Made by a program: the position numbers and the translations under genes
The notes under the pieces: generated by a model
What the model was told of the DNA's origin: nothing
What the model saw: the letters and a program-made list of their open reading frames with translations, nothing else
Database searches by the model: none
From: Paenibacillus sp. UNC499MF
Lineage (GTDB): Bacteria; Bacillota; Bacilli; Paenibacillales; NBRC-103111
Direction of reading: 5' to 3'
Length of the DNA: 64,000 bases
Assembly (NCBI RefSeq): GCF_900107975.1
Contig: NZ_FNVF01000004.1
Span: 186,001 to 250,000, forward strand
Shown: piece by piece, positions 26,259 through 35,394 of the stretch
Numbering within the stretch: position 1 is the first letter of the stretch
How the letters are laid out: every line of letters begins with the position of its first letter

Positions 26259-27394
26259 GCGGAAAGCACGGTACGACAGTTTCAGACGCGAGCCCTGCTG
26301 CGCCGAAGGGGACGGATTTCGGCGCGGGGGAAGACCGCAAAACCGGGGCCGCGAGCCGCTCCGCTGCTTTAGCGGACCCGGACTCTGTCCGTCGGGAACC
26401 GGCAGACGGCTCCCTTCTCCCGGACCGGGACGTGCTGATCGACGTCCGGGGGCTTAAAAAATATTTCCCGGCGTCCCGATCTTTGTTCGGGCGTGTCACC
26501 CGGGAGCTGAAAGCGGTCGACGACGTCAGCTTCCGCATCCACCGAGGCGAAACATTCGGGCTTGTCGGGGAATCCGGCTGCGGCAAGTCGACGACGGGCC
26601 GCTGCATCATCCGGCTGCACGACGTCACTTCCGGGAAAATCTCCTATGACGGCCGCGACATGGCCGCTATGACCGAGAAGGAACTGAAGCCTTACCGGAA
26701 GCGGATGCAGGCCATTTTTCAGGACCCGTATTCCTCGCTGAATCCGGGTATGAACGTCCTCCAGCTGATCTCCGAGCCGATGGAGATTCACAGCGCCTAT
26801 TCACGAGCGGAACGGCGTGAGCGCGTGTTTGAGCTTCTCGCCAAGGTCGGCTTGAAGAGCGAACATGCCGAGCGCTACCCCCACGAATTCAGCGGAGGCC
26901 AGCGGCAGCGGATCAGCATCGCCAGATCGCTGGCGGCCGGACCGGAATTTGTGCTGTGCGACGAGCCGATTTCGGCGCTGGACGTGTCGGTGCAGGCACA
27001 GGTGGTCAATATGCTGGAAGAACTCCAGGATGAACTCGGGCTGACCTACTTGTTCATCGCCCATGACTTGTCCATGGTGCGCCATATTTCCACCCGCATC
27101 GGCGTGATGTATCTCGGTAAGCTGGTGGAGGTCGCCCCGAGCGAGGAGCTGTACACGAATCCGGCTCATCCTTATACGGAGGCGCTCCTGTCCGCGATAC
27201 CGGTTCCCGACCCCAAGGCGGCTGCGGCAGGCGGACGCATTCTGCAAGGAGATCTGCCGAGTCCGCTGGAAACGATAACGGGATGCAAATTCCGCTCCCG
27301 CTGTCCGTTTGCGATAGGCCGATGCGCGGTGCAGGAGCCGGAGCTGCGGGAGATTGCACCGGGGCATTATGCGGCCTGCCACTTGCATGAGTAA
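26255..27394 (+). CDS. ABC importer ATPase, DppF/OppF-type, with N-terminal extension
   Basis: The core begins at about residue 60 (VLIDVRGLKKYFPASRSLFG). Walker A is GESGCGKS, Q-loop AIFQDPYSSLNPGM, signature SGGQRQRI and Walker B FVLCDEPISALD, with a C-terminal TGCKFRSRCPFAIGRC cluster-binding segment. It partners the preceding ATPase as a heterodimer. The first 55 residues are low-complexity and unusual for the family, whose proteins start close to the core. They are contiguous with the odd tail of the previous gene, so the junction between both ATPase genes seems to have expanded. The start overlaps the previous stop (ATGA). Confidence 0.92.
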   Translation: MSGKHGTTVSDASPAAPKGTDFGAGEDRKTGAASRSAALADPDSVRREPADGSLLPDRDVLIDVRGLKKYFPASRSLFGRVTRELKAVDDVSFRIHRGETFGLVGESGCGKSTTGRCIIRLHDVTSGKISYDGRDMAAMTEKELKPYRKRMQAIFQDPYSSLNPGMNVLQLISEPMEIHSAYSRAERRERVFELLAKVGLKSEHAERYPHEFSGGQRQRISIARSLAAGPEFVLCDEPISALDVSVQAQVVNMLEELQDELGLTYLFIAHDLSMVRHISTRIGVMYLGKLVEVAPSEELYTNPAHPYTEALLSAIPVPDPKAAAAGGRILQGDLPSPLETITGCKFRSRCPFAIGRCAVQEPELREIAPGHYAACHLHE

Positions 27395-27475
27395 CGGGTT
27401 TTTCTATAAACTGGAATGAAAATAAACCAAGATGCCGCGGGCACCAACAGGCGGCATACGAATAGAGGTGGTTCT

Positions 27476-27991
27476 ATGGAGACGCAGGCAAGATTTTCGC
27501 AAAAAACGGCCATACTGCTGGAACGAGTACGCCGGTTAGGGCTTTCCGACGAGGTGCTGCTGGCCAGCGCGGCGTCCGGAGATGTTAAGCCTCTGCAGGA
27601 AGCTTCCGGCAGCGATACGGACTACGAGGATTTTTTCGTTTACGGTGAGACTCATGGCGAACAAATTGCCGAAGGCATCCGAAACGGCTACCGGATGAAG
27701 TTCAATACGATCGGCGGGCTTCAGACGTGGCTCAAAGAACGGCTCGGCCGGGAAACCGGCACGGATTTCACCGCGTCCGTAGGCCGGATCGACGGGCTCT
27801 CGCTGACGGCGGACGAGGCGGAGCTGCTCGGCGGTTCATTGGCGTCAAACTGGCTTCTGCGGGAGGCGTCGCTGGAAGCGGAAGGAGGGGCGGATCAGGC
27901 ATCCGTGAATGAGAATGCCCCCGCACTCTCGGCCTCGGGACAAACCGGCACTTATTCGCTTCTTCTTAAATTTTTGCCCGAGAGAGATTGA
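27476..27991 (+). CDS. Protein of unknown function (171 residues)
   Basis: I do not recognise this protein. It is soluble and acidic, without a signal peptide or membrane helix. ATG at 27476 lies behind AGAGGTGG. Predicted helices alternate with loops, and the C-terminus ends in LLLKFLPERD. It follows the importer operon after 81 bp without a clear terminator and is closed by a terminator, so it could be a late member of that operon or a separate gene. Confidence 0.7.
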   Translation: METQARFSQKTAILLERVRRLGLSDEVLLASAASGDVKPLQEASGSDTDYEDFFVYGETHGEQIAEGIRNGYRMKFNTIGGLQTWLKERLGRETGTDFTASVGRIDGLSLTADEAELLGGSLASNWLLREASLEAEGGADQASVNENAPALSASGQTGTYSLLLKFLPERD

Positions 27992-28001
27992 TACACAAGC
28001 G

Positions 28002-28040
28002 AAGGCTGGAACCGAGCGTTATGCGGGGTTCCGGCCTTTT
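28002..28040 (+). terminator. Terminator of the unknown-function gene
   Basis: AAGGCTGGAACC pairs with GGTTCCGGCCTT (one G-T pair) and leads into TTTTATT. The rest of the gap to 28291 shows no gene. Confidence 0.8.
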
Positions 28041-28291
28041 ATTGATGCAAGCGGGCCGCAACCTTCGCTGCCGTATAGACTGCCGGAGGAAGCAGATTCG
28101 CTGCATGTTTTATCCCGCCCTGACACATTCGCTCGTAAAACGTTGACTCGCCAAACCGGCTGTGGCTCTCACGGCATCAATGGGTAATACCCGCCGGATA
28201 GAATGCAGCACAGATAGCAGGGGAATCGCACAGCGGCGGTCGGACTAGGCCGGTTCACCGCAAAAAAGGAATTCCGCAACAACATTCGCTT

Positions 28292-28303
28292 CCCCCCCCC
28301 CCC
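28292..28303 (+). repeat. Run of 12 C just upstream of the glycosylase-like gene
   Basis: A pure C tract of 12 bases lies 26 bp before the ATG of the next gene and 10 bp before its ribosome binding site. Tracts this long are prone to slippage in replication and also in sequencing. Confidence 0.85.
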
Positions 28304-28329
28304 ATTCTCAGAAAGGAGGTCAGCCTGAT

Positions 28330-29082
28330 ATGCTGACGACAAGCGAGTTCCAAACGTACAAGCCCGCTATTCTTTCACTGCCGGCGGACCGCCCGCTTAC
28401 CAAAGAAGACCTGCTCACGGACGACTTTCTTATGAAGCGGAGCGGCCGGCTGGCCATGTATTACGCGCCCCACAACGAATTTATCCGTCCGGCCGCCCGG
28501 GTTGTGATCGTGGGGATTACGCCGGGCTGGACCCAGATGAAAACGGCCTTCGAAACGGCAAGGGCCGGTTTGCTTCAAGGACTGCCTGAAGGCGAGATCG
28601 TCCGAAAGGCGAAGGAAGCGGCAAGGTTTTCGGGAAGTATGCGCCGCAACCTCATTTCGATGCTGGACGAGCTTGAACTGCACCGCTATCTGGGGCTTCC
28701 TTCGAGCGAGGAGCTGTTCGCGCAGGGCACAGGAACTGTGCTGCACACGACTTCTCTGCTGAGGTACCCCGTTTTCGTACAGGGAAAAAACTACACGGGA
28801 GCCCAGCCGCCCCTCTTATCCAATAAATTTCTGCGGGAAACGGCCGTCGCCTTTACGAAGGAAGAGCTGGACCGGCAGCCCCGGGCGCTGATTATTCCGC
28901 TTGGCAGGACGGTGGAGGGCCTGCTGCATCTGATGGAAGAGGAAGGGTTTCTCGGGCAGTGCGGCATTCTGCACGGGTTTCCGCATCCTTCGGGGGCCAA
29001 CGGACACCGCCATAAGCAGTTCGCCGATCACCGGGACGCCATGAAGCGGCGGCTGGAAGAGACGCTCGGACAGGCAAGGTGA
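28330..29082 (+). CDS. Uracil-DNA glycosylase-superfamily protein
   Basis: A 250-residue protein with two separated motifs placed as in the uracil-DNA glycosylase fold: VVIVGITPGWTQ (motif 1 at about 58-69, compare GINPG in the MUG/TDG group) and HGFPHPSGANGHR near residue 215 (motif 2, compare HPS). The catalytic acidic residue or asparagine of known families is replaced by threonine or proline in motif 1, so base-excision activity cannot be assumed. An all-alpha insert (residues 85-145) separates them. AAAGGAGG precedes the ATG. The gene is flanked by a poly-C tract upstream and the LysR gene downstream. Confidence 0.72.
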   Translation: MLTTSEFQTYKPAILSLPADRPLTKEDLLTDDFLMKRSGRLAMYYAPHNEFIRPAARVVIVGITPGWTQMKTAFETARAGLLQGLPEGEIVRKAKEAARFSGSMRRNLISMLDELELHRYLGLPSSEELFAQGTGTVLHTTSLLRYPVFVQGKNYTGAQPPLLSNKFLRETAVAFTKEELDRQPRALIIPLGRTVEGLLHLMEEEGFLGQCGILHGFPHPSGANGHRHKQFADHRDAMKRRLEETLGQAR

Positions 29083-29094
29083 TTCAGGCGCGAG

Positions 29095-29976
29095 TTACCA
29101 GTTCCGGTAAGCGTCGATAAACGCCTGGGATGCCCGCGAAAGCCACCCGTCCTTGAGACCGACCAAAGCGGATTGAGCCGGAAGGATATCCCCTTCGATA
29201 GGGATATACCGCAGGAGCGGGCCGGGGTGCAGCTTTAGCACGGTTTCCGGCACGATTCCGGCTCCGAGACCCGAGGAAACGAGCTGGAGCAGAGTGGACA
29301 TGTCGGAGCATTCGCACACGATGTCGGGCGTGAGCCGCCTTTTCGCGAATTCTTCATGAATCATATGATGAAGCCCCAGCCCCTCCGTGCTCGGAATAAT
29401 GAGCGGGTACTCGCGGATCCGCTCGAACGTGATGGGGCTCTGCGCTTCCGTGTCACCGGCGGCCGTTACGAAGAAGTAATGCTCCGAACGCAAATAATGT
29501 ACCGTAAAATCCTGCAAGGGCAGGGGAAGCGGCATGCGCACAATGGCCAGGTCGATGGCCTGATCTTTAAGCAGCCGGCAGAGGAGCGACGATTCGTTCT
29601 GATGAATTTTGAACGTAAACTGGGGGTGATTCTGTCTGAATTCGCCCAAAATGCGGGGAAGCAGGTCGTCGGACAGCGTATTGACCCCGATGTAGAGCCT
29701 GCCCGACCAGCCGCTGCGCACAGCGTGAATCTCTTCCTGCGCTTCTTCCATGGAAGCGATGATTTTGACCGCATGCTTGTACAGGGTCCGGCCTTCTTCG
29801 GTGAGCAGCATTTTGCGTCCCTCTCTGCGGAATAAAGGGGCGCCGAGCGTTTCCTCCATCGCTTTCAGCTGCTGGCTGAGCGGGGGCTGGGCGATATGCA
29901 GTCTTTTGGCGGCGGCCGTAATCTGGCCTTCTTCCGCAATGGCTTTGAAATAATGCAGTTGTTTCAGATCCAACAC
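29095..29976 (-). CDS. LysR-family transcriptional regulator
   Basis: A 294-residue LysR protein: the N-terminal HTH is LKQLHYFKAIAEEGQITAAAKRLHIAQPPLSQQLKAMEE, and the C-terminal part is a two-lobed ligand domain beginning RLYIGVNTLSDDLLPRIL. GTG at 29976 follows AAGGAG and gives the usual N-terminus; the frame to 29997 would include the ribosome binding site. It is transcribed divergently from guanine deaminase and a purine-type permease and probably controls them in response to a purine or pyrimidine metabolite. Its own neighbour on the other side is convergent. Confidence 0.9.
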   Translation of the reverse strand: MLDLKQLHYFKAIAEEGQITAAAKRLHIAQPPLSQQLKAMEETLGAPLFRREGRKMLLTEEGRTLYKHAVKIIASMEEAQEEIHAVRSGWSGRLYIGVNTLSDDLLPRILGEFRQNHPQFTFKIHQNESSLLCRLLKDQAIDLAIVRMPLPLPLQDFTVHYLRSEHYFFVTAAGDTEAQSPITFERIREYPLIIPSTEGLGLHHMIHEEFAKRRLTPDIVCECSDMSTLLQLVSSGLGAGIVPETVLKLHPGPLLRYIPIEGDILPAQSALVGLKDGWLSRASQAFIDAYRNW

Positions 29977-30108
29977 TAATCGTCTCCTTCCTTCCATACG
30001 AAAATCATATAGGAAACAAATTTTATTGATATTATTTATATACTTCCCATCATGATACCATGGAACTGGCGCATTTAATCCGAATCGTGGAAAGAGGGAA
30101 GTTATCCG

Positions 30109-30570
30109 ATGAATTCAACCGATGTATTTATAAAGCGGGCCGTAGAGCTTGCATGCACGAATACGCGTGACAAAAAAGGCAAACCGTTCGGAGCCGTAAT
30201 TGTAAAAGACGGCCGTATTATCGCGGAAGGCGTCAACGATGTGCTGGAGACGCACGATCCTACCGCTCATGCCGAAATCCAGGCCATACGGGAAGCGAGC
30301 CGGGTCCTGAGCCGGCCGGATTTATCCGATTGTGAGCTGTATGCCAGCGGCGAGCCCTGTCCGATGTGCCTGGCCGCCGTCTATTGGGCCAAATTCAAGG
30401 CGTTTTATTACGCCTATACGGAAGAGGAAGCTTCGCGAATCGGCATGAGCACGAAATTCGTTTACGATCAACTGGCGCTTCCTGCCGATAAAAGAGTCGT
30501 TCAGCTCGTCCGCGTGGAGCCGGATTCTCCGGAACATCCCTACGCGGTATGGAAAGAGAGCCAGGCCTGA
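30109..30570 (+). CDS. guaD: Guanine deaminase, cytidine-deaminase-fold (GuaD-like)
   Basis: A 153-residue zinc hydrolase that would turn guanine into xanthine and ammonia. The zinc motif is HAE at 54-56 and EPCPMC at 82-87 (ligands H54, C84, C87; proton shuttle E56). The sequence around PFGAVIVKDG and AAVYWAKFKAFYYAYT is close to B. subtilis GuaD, and the overall length is nearly the same. tRNA adenosine deaminase (TadA) has the same motifs but differs in the C-terminus. The adjacent purine-type permease and LysR regulator support a purine salvage role. The start has AGAGGGAAG upstream. Confidence 0.85.
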   Translation: MNSTDVFIKRAVELACTNTRDKKGKPFGAVIVKDGRIIAEGVNDVLETHDPTAHAEIQAIREASRVLSRPDLSDCELYASGEPCPMCLAAVYWAKFKAFYYAYTEEEASRIGMSTKFVYDQLALPADKRVVQLVRVEPDSPEHPYAVWKESQA

Positions 30571-30572
30571 GC

Positions 30573-31880
30573 ATGCGCGCGATGTTAACGCCCAAGATGT
30601 CCCTGGCCGGCCTCCAATGGATGTTCTTCATTCTGACGAACACGATTGTGGTACCGCTCACGCTGGGGCATGTCTTCCAGCTGCCGCCGGGTCAGATTGC
30701 CTTCTCTCTGCAGGTATCCTTCGTGCTGACCGGCGCCGCCTGCATACTTCAGGCGTACTGGGGCCACCGGTTCGCCCTGATGGACGGTCCGGCGGGCGTC
30801 TGGTGGGGCTTCACGCTCAGCATTGCCGCATCGGCCGCCGCAAGCGGCGCGGATATGAAGGCGGTCGGCGGTTCTCTTGCCGCCGGGTATCTCCTGTCCG
30901 GCCTGATGATGGTCGTCCTCGGGCTGCTCGGTTTCGCGCGTATTCTGCGCAAGCTCTTTAACCCGGTCGTCATCAGCGTTTCCCTGTTTCTTCTGTCCGC
31001 CCAGCTTATGGCGAATTTCTTCACAGGCATGCTCGGCATCGGGGAAGACGGGCGGATGAATCCGCCCGTAGCCCTTCTGTCGGTGCTGATCGCGCTGTTC
31101 GTCGCGGCGGTTTATTTGAAGGGGCGCGGCTGGGTGAGCAACTTTGCCATGCTTTTCGGCATTTTGCTGGGCTGGGCCGCATATGGCCTCACCTTCCCGG
31201 CACCCGGCAGCATGCCGGAACATGCTGCGGCCGTACGCGAGCTTTTTCCATGGGGAAGTCTCCGGCTGGATCCCGGAATTATGGCCGCTTCTTTCGTCGT
31301 CGGCTTCATCAACATGTCCAACACGGTGACTTCGCTGAAAGCCGCCGAGAGGCTGTACGGAGAAGCCGCCACGGAGAGCCAGTACCGCCGGTCGTTTACG
31401 ATCACCGGCCTCATGACTTTGCTGACACCGGTATTCGGCCTGATTCCGTTCGGCACGTTCGCCTCTTCCATGGGGCTGCTGGAGAGCATGAAGATCCTGC
31501 ACCGGCAGGCTCTCGCCATCGGCGGCGGCCTTTTTCTCATGCTGGGACTGATCCCGGCTCTCGGAGGGTGGTTTTCCGGCCTGCCGGTCAGTGTCGGGAG
31601 CGCCGTTCTTTTCGTCGCTTATTTGCAGATGTTCGGTACGGCGGTCCGCTCTGTGGAGGGGACGGCATTCAATTCCAAAACCATTTATCGTCTGGCCCTG
31701 CCCATTCTGCTCGGCATCAGCATCATGAACACGCCCTCCGTCGTATTCTCGGCCCTGCCCGTTTATATCCGGCCCCTTGCGGGCAACGGTCTGGTAGTGG
31801 GGATTCTGATGTCCCTGATCCTGGAAACCTGCGTAAACTGGACAAAGCTGGATATCGCCAAGGAAAAGGGGTACGATTAA
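30573..31880 (+). CDS. NCS2-family purine/uracil permease
   Basis: A protein of about 435 residues with around 12-14 membrane segments, of the nucleobase-cation symporter 2 family. Characteristic parts are WMFFILTNTIVVPLTLGHVFQLPPGQIAFSLQ in the first helices and FINMSNTVTSLKAAERLYGE in the conserved middle region. It resembles B. subtilis YwdJ. The ATG at 30573 starts 2 bp after the guaD stop, so the two are coupled; an in-frame ATG at 30549 lies inside guaD. It would import guanine, xanthine or a related base for the deaminase. Confidence 0.85.
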   Translation: MRAMLTPKMSLAGLQWMFFILTNTIVVPLTLGHVFQLPPGQIAFSLQVSFVLTGAACILQAYWGHRFALMDGPAGVWWGFTLSIAASAAASGADMKAVGGSLAAGYLLSGLMMVVLGLLGFARILRKLFNPVVISVSLFLLSAQLMANFFTGMLGIGEDGRMNPPVALLSVLIALFVAAVYLKGRGWVSNFAMLFGILLGWAAYGLTFPAPGSMPEHAAAVRELFPWGSLRLDPGIMAASFVVGFINMSNTVTSLKAAERLYGEAATESQYRRSFTITGLMTLLTPVFGLIPFGTFASSMGLLESMKILHRQALAIGGGLFLMLGLIPALGGWFSGLPVSVGSAVLFVAYLQMFGTAVRSVEGTAFNSKTIYRLALPILLGISIMNTPSVVFSALPVYIRPLAGNGLVVGILMSLILETCVNWTKLDIAKEKGYD

Positions 31881-31931
31881 AAGAAACCGCATAAGCTGGG
31901 AATCAGACGCCGAAACCGGGTAATAAACAGG

Positions 31932-31971
31932 AAACCGCCAAGGCGGATTTATTCTGAAGATCCGGCGGTTT
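31932..31971 (+). terminator. Terminator-like hairpin after the permease gene
   Basis: AAACCGCC pairs with GGCGGTTT across a long loop that can itself fold. The T run is short, so termination may be weak. Confidence 0.5.
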
Positions 31972-32059
31972 AATCGCTTAAGAGCGGATGAGTTTAACGG
32001 CTCCGGCCTCTAAAATTCAGCCGTCTTATCGTTGAAAGACGCGGCAGGGGAGTGAGACA

Positions 32060-32728
32060 ATGGTTCAATTCGATTACTTGTTGAGGGTGCTTGTCGCCGG
32101 TATATGCGGAGCGCTTATCGGATACGAGCGGAAAAGCCGCTCCAAGGAAGCGGGGATCCGTACTCATTTTGTTGTGGCCGTGGGTGCGGCGCTTATGATG
32201 ACGATTTCCAAATACGGCTTTCAGGATCAGCTGGACTGGCCCAATCTGGGCTTGGACCCTTCCCGTGTGGCTGCGCAGGTCGTCAGCGGTGTAGGCTTCC
32301 TCGGTGCCGGCATGATCTTCATGCAGAAGCAGACGGTGAAGGGGCTTACGACTGCCGCCGGCATCTGGGCAACGGCCGGGGTGGGGATGGCGGTCGGTGC
32401 CGGCATGTACTGGCTCGGAATCGGCGTCACGCTCCTGATCCTGGCTGCGCAGAAGGTGCTGCACGGCCGGTTCAATTGGCTCGCGGCTCCGAAAAGCGAG
32501 CATTTGTTCATACGTCTGGCTAACGAGCCGGACGCACTGGAGACGATTCTGGCGGCCGTCCGGGGCCGGGGCATCAAGGTACTCAGTTTTACGATGGACA
32601 ATGCCGCCAAGGAAACGGATGAGATTGTTCTGGAGATCACCGTGAGGCTGCCCGAAACGTACCGGCTGGAGGAGCTTCTGAGTCTGACTCGGGAAGTCCC
32701 GGCCCTGCTTGCCATCGAAGTTCAGTAA
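32060..32728 (+). CDS. MgtC/SapB-family membrane protein
   Basis: A 222-residue protein with five hydrophobic segments in the first 145 residues and the MgtC hallmarks GALIGYERKSRSKEAGIRTHFVVAVGAALMM and VVSGVGFLGAGMIF...VKGLTTAAGIWATAGVGMAVGAG. The last 70 residues form an ACT-like soluble domain, as in SapB/YhiD proteins of Bacillus. MgtC-type proteins are linked to growth at low magnesium and to ATP synthase regulation. No M-box riboswitch is recognisable in the short 88-bp gap upstream. A G-rich ribosome binding site (GGGGAGTGAG) precedes the ATG. Confidence 0.9.
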   Translation: MVQFDYLLRVLVAGICGALIGYERKSRSKEAGIRTHFVVAVGAALMMTISKYGFQDQLDWPNLGLDPSRVAAQVVSGVGFLGAGMIFMQKQTVKGLTTAAGIWATAGVGMAVGAGMYWLGIGVTLLILAAQKVLHGRFNWLAAPKSEHLFIRLANEPDALETILAAVRGRGIKVLSFTMDNAAKETDEIVLEITVRLPETYRLEELLSLTREVPALLAIEVQ

Positions 32729-32740
32729 GCATGCTGCCGC

Positions 32741-32776
32741 AATACCGTCCCCCATCCCGGAGGGCGGTATTTGTTT
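32741..32776 (+). terminator. Terminator of the MgtC-like gene
   Basis: AATACCGTCC pairs with GGGCGGTATT (one G-T pair), followed by TTGTTTT. Confidence 0.75.
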
Positions 32777-32888
32777 TGAACGCGGTAAGTCCGCGCTGCA
32801 TATACTGCATAACCGAAGCAGAGGCATCGGAAACGCTTGCAACCGTTCGCAGAACGGATATCCAAACTTTTTCGCCGAGGTGAGGCTG

Positions 32889-33389
32889 GTGGGAACCCGA
32901 TTATTAGCCGAGCAGTTGATTCAGCGGCGCTATCCTCATTTGAGATATGTCCGTGTTCATACAGACGGTAAAAATACGGCGGTCATCTACGCGTGGAACG
33001 AAGAACTCCTTCTAACCGCGGAAGACATTGCCCATTTAAAAGAATTCGCTTCGAGCTATTTGCTGCCTCATGTCTGCTTTAAAGTAAAACCTTACGACCA
33101 GATCAAGGCGGACGGCATTCCGCAGGCCCGCGTCCAGGAGCTTCCGGAGACGATCTGGAAAGCGGCGGTGGCCCGGGAATCCAGCCAGTACCGCATTGCG
33201 GCGGCGCTGAACGACATGTTCACGTCGAGCATCCGCTTTACCTTCAGCCGGTACGATTCGGTCACGGGTACCGTCCATTTCGTAGCCCGGGCTTCGGTTC
33301 CCGTCACCGACGCGGTCAAGGAGAGAGTCCAGCGCTACCTCTATGAAATGCTTCCGCTGGGAGCCCGGAGCGAGGTTACGTACTATTGA
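32889..33389 (+). CDS. Protein of unknown function (166 residues)
   Basis: I do not recognise this family. From GTG at 32889 (CGAGGT seven bases upstream) the protein starts MGTRLLAEQLIQRRYPHLRY. It has no signal peptide or membrane helix and looks like an alpha/beta fold in two halves, the second ending VTDAVKERVQRYLYEMLPLG. The open frame continues upstream to 32709 but there it includes the MgtC terminator, so that part is not coding. It stands alone between two terminators and so is transcribed separately. Confidence 0.75.
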   Translation: MGTRLLAEQLIQRRYPHLRYVRVHTDGKNTAVIYAWNEELLLTAEDIAHLKEFASSYLLPHVCFKVKPYDQIKADGIPQARVQELPETIWKAAVARESSQYRIAAALNDMFTSSIRFTFSRYDSVTGTVHFVARASVPVTDAVKERVQRYLYEMLPLGARSEVTYY

Positions 33390-33408
33390 GAGGTCTCGCA
33401 TAAAAAAG

Positions 33409-33457
33409 ATCACCCCTGCGTGAAGCGGATGCGCTTCCCTGCAGGGGTGATTTGTTT
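33409..33457 (+). terminator. Terminator of the unknown-function gene
   Basis: ATCACCCCTGC pairs with GCAGGGGTGAT, with an inner GAAGC/GCTTC stem, followed by TTGTTTT. Confidence 0.85.
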
Positions 33458-33582
33458 TCCGGCCGCCACTTTTGGGGGCGGCATGCTTTCTTTAGTCCCG
33501 GCGGTATCCTGCTGCGGGTTAGTTTAGAGCAAGTGCGGTGGCCTAACGGGCTTTATCCGGCTGGATGAAGCAGAGGACCCGC

Positions 33583-35394
33583 TCAGTTGTCCGGCTCCAG
33601 CTTGAACCGCCGGGTCTCGCCGATCAGATGCTGTGCCGTCGCTTTAAGCTGGTCGGACATGTCGGTCAAGGCGACGACGGCCGTACGCTGCTCTTCCATC
33701 GTGGCGGCGACCTCCTCGGTTCCGGCCGCAGTCTGCTGGCTGATCGCGGACAAGTTCGAGATGGAATTCAGCATGCCGTCTTTAATCGCGGTAATCTTAT
33801 CAATGCTTTCGGACATCACTTGGATGCGGGAAGTGGTTCTCTCCACCGCGTCCGAGATGCCGGCAAAAGCAACCTTCGTGTATTCCAGGGACTGATTCTG
33901 CTGGCTCATCAGCTCGTTATACTCGGTGAAAGACACAAGGGTGCTGCCGATTTCCTGCTGAATGTCCATGACGATGGAGTTGATAATGTCCGCGGACTGC
34001 TCCGACTGCTGGGCCAGCTTCTTCACCTCATGGGCGACGACTGCAAATCCGGAGCCGTGCTCGCCGGCTCTGGCCGCCTCGATGGAGGCATTCAGCGCAA
34101 GCAGGTTGGTTTGCGAAGCGATCTCCCGGATAATCCGGATGATATGGCTGATTTCTTCGGACTTCGTTTTAAGCGCGTGAACGATGGCATGGGTATGCTC
34201 GTTCTTCCGTGTTCCTTCCGCCGCAAGATTCTGCAGGGAATTCAGCTGCTGGAGTCCGGCCGCGCTCAGTCCTTCCGTATCCTGAGCGATGGCTACCGTC
34301 TCTCCGGTATCTTCCCGGAGCCGGAGCATCAGCGAGTCGATGTCGTTCACCATCTGGCTGTTCTGCTCGGCTACGGCCGCCTGTTCGCCCGCCCCGGTGG
34401 CAATTTCCTCGACGGACCGGGTGACCTCCAGCGAAGAGCCGGAGAACGATTTCGTCTGCTGGAACACTTCGCCGGCCACCTCCGTCACGGTATGCGCCGA
34501 AACCGACACCTGGCGGATCAACCCGGCCAGGGAGAGGGCCATGTCGTTGAAGCTTCTGGCGAGATCGGCGATCTCGTCTTGTCCCTTCAGCTTCACCTTA
34601 TGCGTGAAGTCGCCCGCCTCCAGTTTGTGCATCCCGCTGCGCAGAGCCTTGATCCGGGCGGCAAACTGGCGTACAAACAAGTAGAGACCGGTCATGCCGA
34701 TGACAAAGGTTATACCCAGAATCCAGATGGTCTGGATCTTGATATTGTCGCGCATCACGCCGGCCATGGCGTTCAAGCCGAAATCAAGCCCGATGACGCC
34801 GATGACGGTGCCGCTGGCATCCTTGACGGCTTTGGACAGCGTCATAGTCGAGATGCTGGTGTTCACGGCGTCCAGGTACGGATCGGACCAGTTTACCTTA
34901 TCCGGATTGGCGATGGCCGCTTTGTACCAGCCGCGTTCCCGCGAATCGAAATTCGTGAGATCGACTTCAAGGGGAACCTTGGGATAAATGTAGGACTGGC
35001 CTTTGACAGTCGAGTAGAACATGCTCAAATAATAGTTCTGATCGAGCAGGGTAGGGAAAAAGTTCACGTAAAAATCGTTTTGGCGGACATCGTTCACTTT
35101 CTGCATATTCTGGTAGTCGGTCCGCTTGGGTTCAGGGAAGGCAAATTTATCAAGCTGCATTTCGGGTTTGGCGGCTGCTTCCAGAACGAGCTTCTCCGCT
35201 TCGGAGAACATTTCCGCGAAGCGGGGAGACAGCTTTTCCAGCTCTTCTTTTTTACCGGTTACTGCCGTGTAGTTGACGAATTCGGTCTGTTTGTAAGTGA
35301 GATAACCGAGCAGAGATGCGGGCAGCAGCAGTGCGGCGGCTATAATGATAAACAATTTTCCCTGCACGCTGCGCAGCCGGTTTAAACCATTCAT
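33583..35394 (-). CDS. Methyl-accepting chemotaxis protein with dCache-type sensor
   Basis: A 603-residue chemoreceptor. TM1 lies at residues 14-34, an extracellular sensor of about 190 residues follows with the dCache_1 patterns [20 protein letters not shown] and [22 protein letters not shown], and TM2 is [20 protein letters not shown] near 225-245. HAMP ([17 protein letters not shown]) and a signalling domain with the hairpin [20 protein letters not shown] follow. dCache domains often bind amino acids or other small ligands; no ligand motif could be tested. GGGAGG precedes the ATG. The gene is isolated from other chemotaxis genes. Confidence 0.93.
   Translation of the reverse strand: MNGLNRLRSVQGKLFIIIAAALLLPASLLGYLTYKQTEFVNYTAVTGKKEELEKLSPRFAEMFSEAEKLVLEAAAKPEMQLDKFAFPEPKRTDYQNMQKVNDVRQNDFYVNFFPTLLDQNYYLSMFYSTVKGQSYIYPKVPLEVDLTNFDSRERGWYKAAIANPDKVNWSDPYLDAVNTSISTMTLSKAVKDASGTVIGVIGLDFGLNAMAGVMRDNIKIQTIWILGITFVIGMTGLYLFVRQFAARIKALRSGMHKLEAGDFTHKVKLKGQDEIADLARSFNDMALSLAGLIRQVSVSAHTVTEVAGEVFQQTKSFSGSSLEVTRSVEEIATGAGEQAAVAEQNSQMVNDIDSLMLRLREDTGETVAIAQDTEGLSAAGLQQLNSLQNLAAEGTRKNEHTHAIVHALKTKSEEISHIIRIIREIASQTNLLALNASIEAARAGEHGSGFAVVAHEVKKLAQQSEQSADIINSIVMDIQQEIGSTLVSFTEYNELMSQQNQSLEYTKVAFAGISDAVERTTSRIQVMSESIDKITAIKDGMLNSISNLSAISQQTAAGTEEVAATMEEQRTAVVALTDMSDQLKATAQHLIGETRRFKLEPDN

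Noticed and set aside
31972-32059. Possible M-box magnesium riboswitch upstream of the MgtC-like gene
   Set aside because: The gap is only 88 bp and none of the M-box core sequence is present.
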